This document shows positions 60,895 through 64,000 of a DNA stretch of 64,000 nt, piece by piece. The stretch is taken from the NCBI GenBank assembly GCA_040772505.1, contig JAXGYA010000009.1, forward strand, positions 90,912-154,911, in the 5' to 3' direction. The stretch is from Mariniphaga sp040772505. Its GTDB lineage: Bacteria; Bacteroidota; Bacteroidia; Bacteroidales; Prolixibacteraceae. A model generated the notes under the pieces. It was not told where the DNA came from. It made no database searches and saw only the letters and a program-made list of their open reading frames with translations. Position 1 is the stretch's first letter. Every line of letters starts with the position of its first letter. Position numbers and translations under genes: made by a program.

Positions 60895-63800
60895 CAGTAC
60901 CTCTTAATCGCACCATATTGGAATTGAAACTCAAATCAAATGTTTTGTTTTCAATAACGGCTTTTACTCTTAATCGCACCATATTGGAATTGAAACATGT
61001 GTCGCTTGACCCAGAAATCGGCGAAATTCGTTCTCTTAATCGCACCATATTGGAATTGAAACAGAAGAAAACTGTCTCGCCGATGGCGACATCGACCTCT
61101 TAATCGCACCATATTGGAATTGAAACGCGCAATGACTGCGGTGAATTCGTTATTCTTGCGTACTCTTAATCGCACCATATTGGAATTGAAACAACATCTT
61201 CGCCTTATAAAGCCTTTTTTTTAAATTCTCTTAATCGCACCATATTGGAATTGAAACATGCTCCTGAAATATCGGATTTGAGCCTGATGTTTACTCTTAA
61301 TCGCACCATATTGGAATTGAAACGAGAGGTTTAATGCCTTAAGTCCGTCAACTAAAAGTCTCTTAATCGCACCATATTGGAATTGAAACCAACCAACACT
61401 TGGTCATTCTGACTACAGGGGTGCTTACTCTTAATCGCACCATATTGGAATTGAAACATCCTTTCGGATTGTTTTTTAACGTTTCCACAATACTCTTAAT
61501 CGCACCATATTGGAATTGAAACAGGTGGGCAAGGTGCAGGTAAAACCTATTCAATTCTCTCTTAATCGCACCATATTGGAATTGAAACTTATCTTCATCC
61601 AACTTCCACCAGTTGGCTAAATTTCTCTTAATCGCACCATATTGGAATTGAAACAATAGTGTAGCAGGTACACCCCATAAGTCACATAAACTCTTAATCG
61701 CACCATATTGGAATTGAAACGGAGTTCCGCAAACTTTCAACCAACAAATATGTGTACTCTTAATCGCACCATATTGGAATTGAAACAATCGTTGTAACGC
61801 CTAACTCTAAAAACTTAATAACCTCTTAATCGCACCATATTGGAATTGAAACTGGACTGAAATGATGGAGCTTTTCAGAATATTTTACTCTTAATCGCAC
61901 CATATTGGAATTGAAACAATGTTTCGGGTTTACCGGCTATATCATCCCATGCTCTCTTAATCGCACCATATTGGAATTGAAACTTAGCGTTGCACATGAT
62001 ATTTTAAAGGCAAATATCTCTTAATCGCACCATATTGGAATTGAAACACAGATGTGCTGGTTAAGCACACTAAAGGCTTGTCTCTTAATCGCACCATATT
62101 GGAATTGAAACAGAGATGCCAGCCTACTTAACGTATCATTCCTGAAACTCTTAATCGCACCATATTGGAATTGAAACAAAAAAGACCATCAAAAAACAGC
62201 AAAAACAGCCAAACTCTTAATCGCACCATATTGGAATTGAAACTGGTTCCTGTAAATTTTTATTTTTGCTTTCCTTTCTGCTCTTAATCGCACCATATTG
62301 GAATTGAAACAGATTTGGATTAATAAAACCTCTAACTTTATAATCCTCTTAATCGCACCATATTGGAATTGAAACATATTAAAAACCCGGCACACCACTC
62401 GCTCAACCTCACTCTTAATCGCACCATATTGGAATTGAAACTAGATTTTTTCTATAATAGATTTTTTTTATAACGCTCTCTTAATCGCACCATATTGGAA
62501 TTGAAACATCGCCACCGGGTATAAAAACCAAAAACCAATTAACCTCTCTTAATCGCACCATATTGGAATTGAAACCTGATTGCTCCCGGCAGCGGAATAG
62601 TATCCCGGCGGCTCTTAATCGCACCATATTGGAATTGAAACTCGAACATTCTATAATTGCACAAAAGTAGAATTAAACTCTTAATCGCACCATATTGGAA
62701 TTGAAACGCAAAAATAATCTGGAAAACAACCATGCCCCGGACTCTTAATCGCACCATATTGGAATTGAAACGAAGATGAAGCGACAACCAAAGACTTCAA
62801 TGTTGACTCTTAATCGCACCATATTGGAATTGAAACGACTTTACCGGAACGATTAAGGGATTTCACAACAGGCTCTTAATCGCACCATATTGGAATTGAA
62901 ACATCCTTTCGGATTGTCTTTTAACGTTTCCACAATAGCTCTTAATCGCACCATATTGGAATTGAAACATATCGGACTGCTGGGACTGTTTGAGACTATT
63001 TACCTCTTAATCGCACCATATTGGAATTGAAACTCAAAACTTTCAAACTGCTCCTTTTTGAGTTGTTCGCTCTTAATCGCACCATATTGGAATTGAAACC
63101 TGCCTCTAATTACGTTGTTTTTCCCTGCCGGTTGACTCTTAATCGCACCATATTGGAATTGAAACCGAAGCAGGTAAGGAGGTTTTCCACTCGGGTGCTA
63201 TTCTCTTAATCGCACCATATTGGAATTGAAACTCGATTGGAACTACTACGAAAAATATATCTATCTTTTCTCTTAATCGCACCATATTGGAATTGAAACA
63301 CCATCGTCTGCTGACTTTGCAAAACGATATAAACCTCTTAATCGCACCATATTGGAATTGAAACGGAATGAAAAGACTGTTGTTGTCGCAGGGGATATCA
63401 CTCTTAATCGCACCATATTGGAATTGAAACGTATTTGACTAACAAAGTGGTTAACGGGGTAACATTCTCTTAATCGCACCATATTGGAATTGAAACCCTG
63501 AAAAGTCGGTATGATTATCTGTGTCGGAAATACTCTTAATCGCACCATATTGGAATTGAAACATATCGGACTGTCTGGGACTGTCTGGGACTGTCTGGCT
63601 CTTAATCGCACCATATTGGAATTGAAACAAACTTAACTCTGCTTTTTTTTTCTTACCTCTTCGGCTCTTAATCGCACCATATTGGAATTGAAACTTGCCA
63701 ATCGGAAAAAAATCCTCAATCGTTTTTGCTCTTAATCGCACCATATTGGAATTGAAACTTAAATTTCATGACACTAATTTTACGTTAAACATTCTCTTAA

Positions 63801-64000
63801 TCGCACCATATTGGAATTGAAACAGAAGTGGAGAAGAGAGCGTTAAAATATTGAGAAGCTCTTAATCGCACCATATTGGAATTGAAACTAGATTGCATCC
63901 TCAAGCCTATTTTTTTCTATTCCTCTTAATCGCACCATATTGGAATTGAAACAAGAAACATGATATGCACACTATGTTGTCGAAATAGCTCTTAATCGCA

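Larger units (their letters stand above)
56495..64000 (+). CRISPR. CRISPR array, 114 full repeats plus a 115th cut by the window end
   Basis: The 30-bp repeat begins CTCTTAATCGCACC and ends ATATTGGAATTGAAAC; the last eight bases ATTGAAAC are the typical crRNA 5' handle, so the plus strand is transcribed from the leader next to cas2. By eye there are 114 complete repeats and 12 bases of another at 63989-64000, with 114 spacers of 34-38 bp; the repeats appear identical throughout. The array is not finished within the window, so its trailer end and full size are unknown. One array serves both the type I-B and the type III-A effectors, because no other array is present. Confidence 0.98.

Noticed and set aside
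57317..63744. Many 60-140 codon ORFs on both strands of the array, with recurring FQFQYGAIKS or LNRTILELK
   Set aside because: They are translations of the CRISPR repeat in different frames and have no start sites or independent coding signal.
1..64000. tRNA, rRNA, tmRNA genes, transposases and phage genes
   Set aside because: None was recognised on reading the intergenic regions and ORFs; small RNAs without strong structure could be missed.

Overview
The window is a chromosomal segment of a Bacteroidota bacterium, most likely from the Bacteroidales/Marinilabiliales side. The evidence is a set of promoters of the TTTG-N19-TAnnTTTG type, an S46 (DPP11-type) dipeptidyl peptidase, a bifunctional HisB, a long NusB, a YajC that starts in the Bacteroidota way, TPR/PD40/OmpA outer-membrane proteins and rare Shine-Dalgarno sites. 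The exact genus cannot be read from the sequence. No rRNA, tRNA or insertion sequence was seen.

Layout. 1-8.4 kb: two Tat-signal Gfo/Idh/MocA oxidoreductases (the first cut by the window edge), a TonB-dependent receptor divergent from an ECF-like sigma factor, a DJ-1 protein overlapping a thioredoxin-like protein, a DPP11-type peptidase and a patatin. 8.6-17.1 kb: a thioester-containing alpha-2-macroglobulin lipoprotein paired with PBP1C, then a small secreted protein. 17.1-23.5 kb: a histidine operon preceded by a histidine-rich leader peptide and an attenuator (hisL-hisG-hisD-hisC-hisB), continuing into purU and argB. 23.6-24.0 kb: a cold-shock-domain protein. 24.1-29.7 kb: a self-contained operon on the minus strand with three multi-pass membrane proteins of unknown function, a SUMF1-domain lipoprotein, haem O synthase and a TetR regulator; a palindromic operator sits on the start of its consensus promoter. 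29.8-38.5 kb: a DUF2179 protein, prfC, an SPFH protein followed by a gene remnant, a TPR/PD40/OmpA protein, a cytochrome c lipoprotein, nusB, yajC and an aminotransferase class IV protein.

38.8-64.0 kb: a large composite CRISPR-Cas locus, visibly more AT-rich than the rest. cas6 is separated from the other cas genes by a 0.6-kb period-7 repeat field, a pRiA4b ORF-3-like gene and a WYL regulator. Then follow a type I-B module (cas8b-cas7-cas5-cas3-cas4), a complete type III-A module (a small HD-less cas10, csm2, csm3, csm4, csm5, csx1), a 120-residue protein of unknown family, and cas1-cas2. The type III genes are thus nested between cas4 and cas1 of the I-B operon. One leader and one array follow: 114 full 30-bp repeats plus a 115th cut by the window end (counted by eye), with 34-38 bp spacers. 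Both effectors presumably share this array. Cas10 keeps GGDD but has lost HD, so the type III arm probably works by cyclic-oligoadenylate signalling to the CARF-HEPN protein Csx1, and the 120-residue protein is a candidate modulator of that signal.

The most interesting points are the nested I-B/III-A architecture with its unassigned small gene, spacers that are reverse complements or near-copies of one another, a spacer that carries a full host-type promoter, the period-7 repeat field, the his attenuator, and the TetR-controlled membrane operon.
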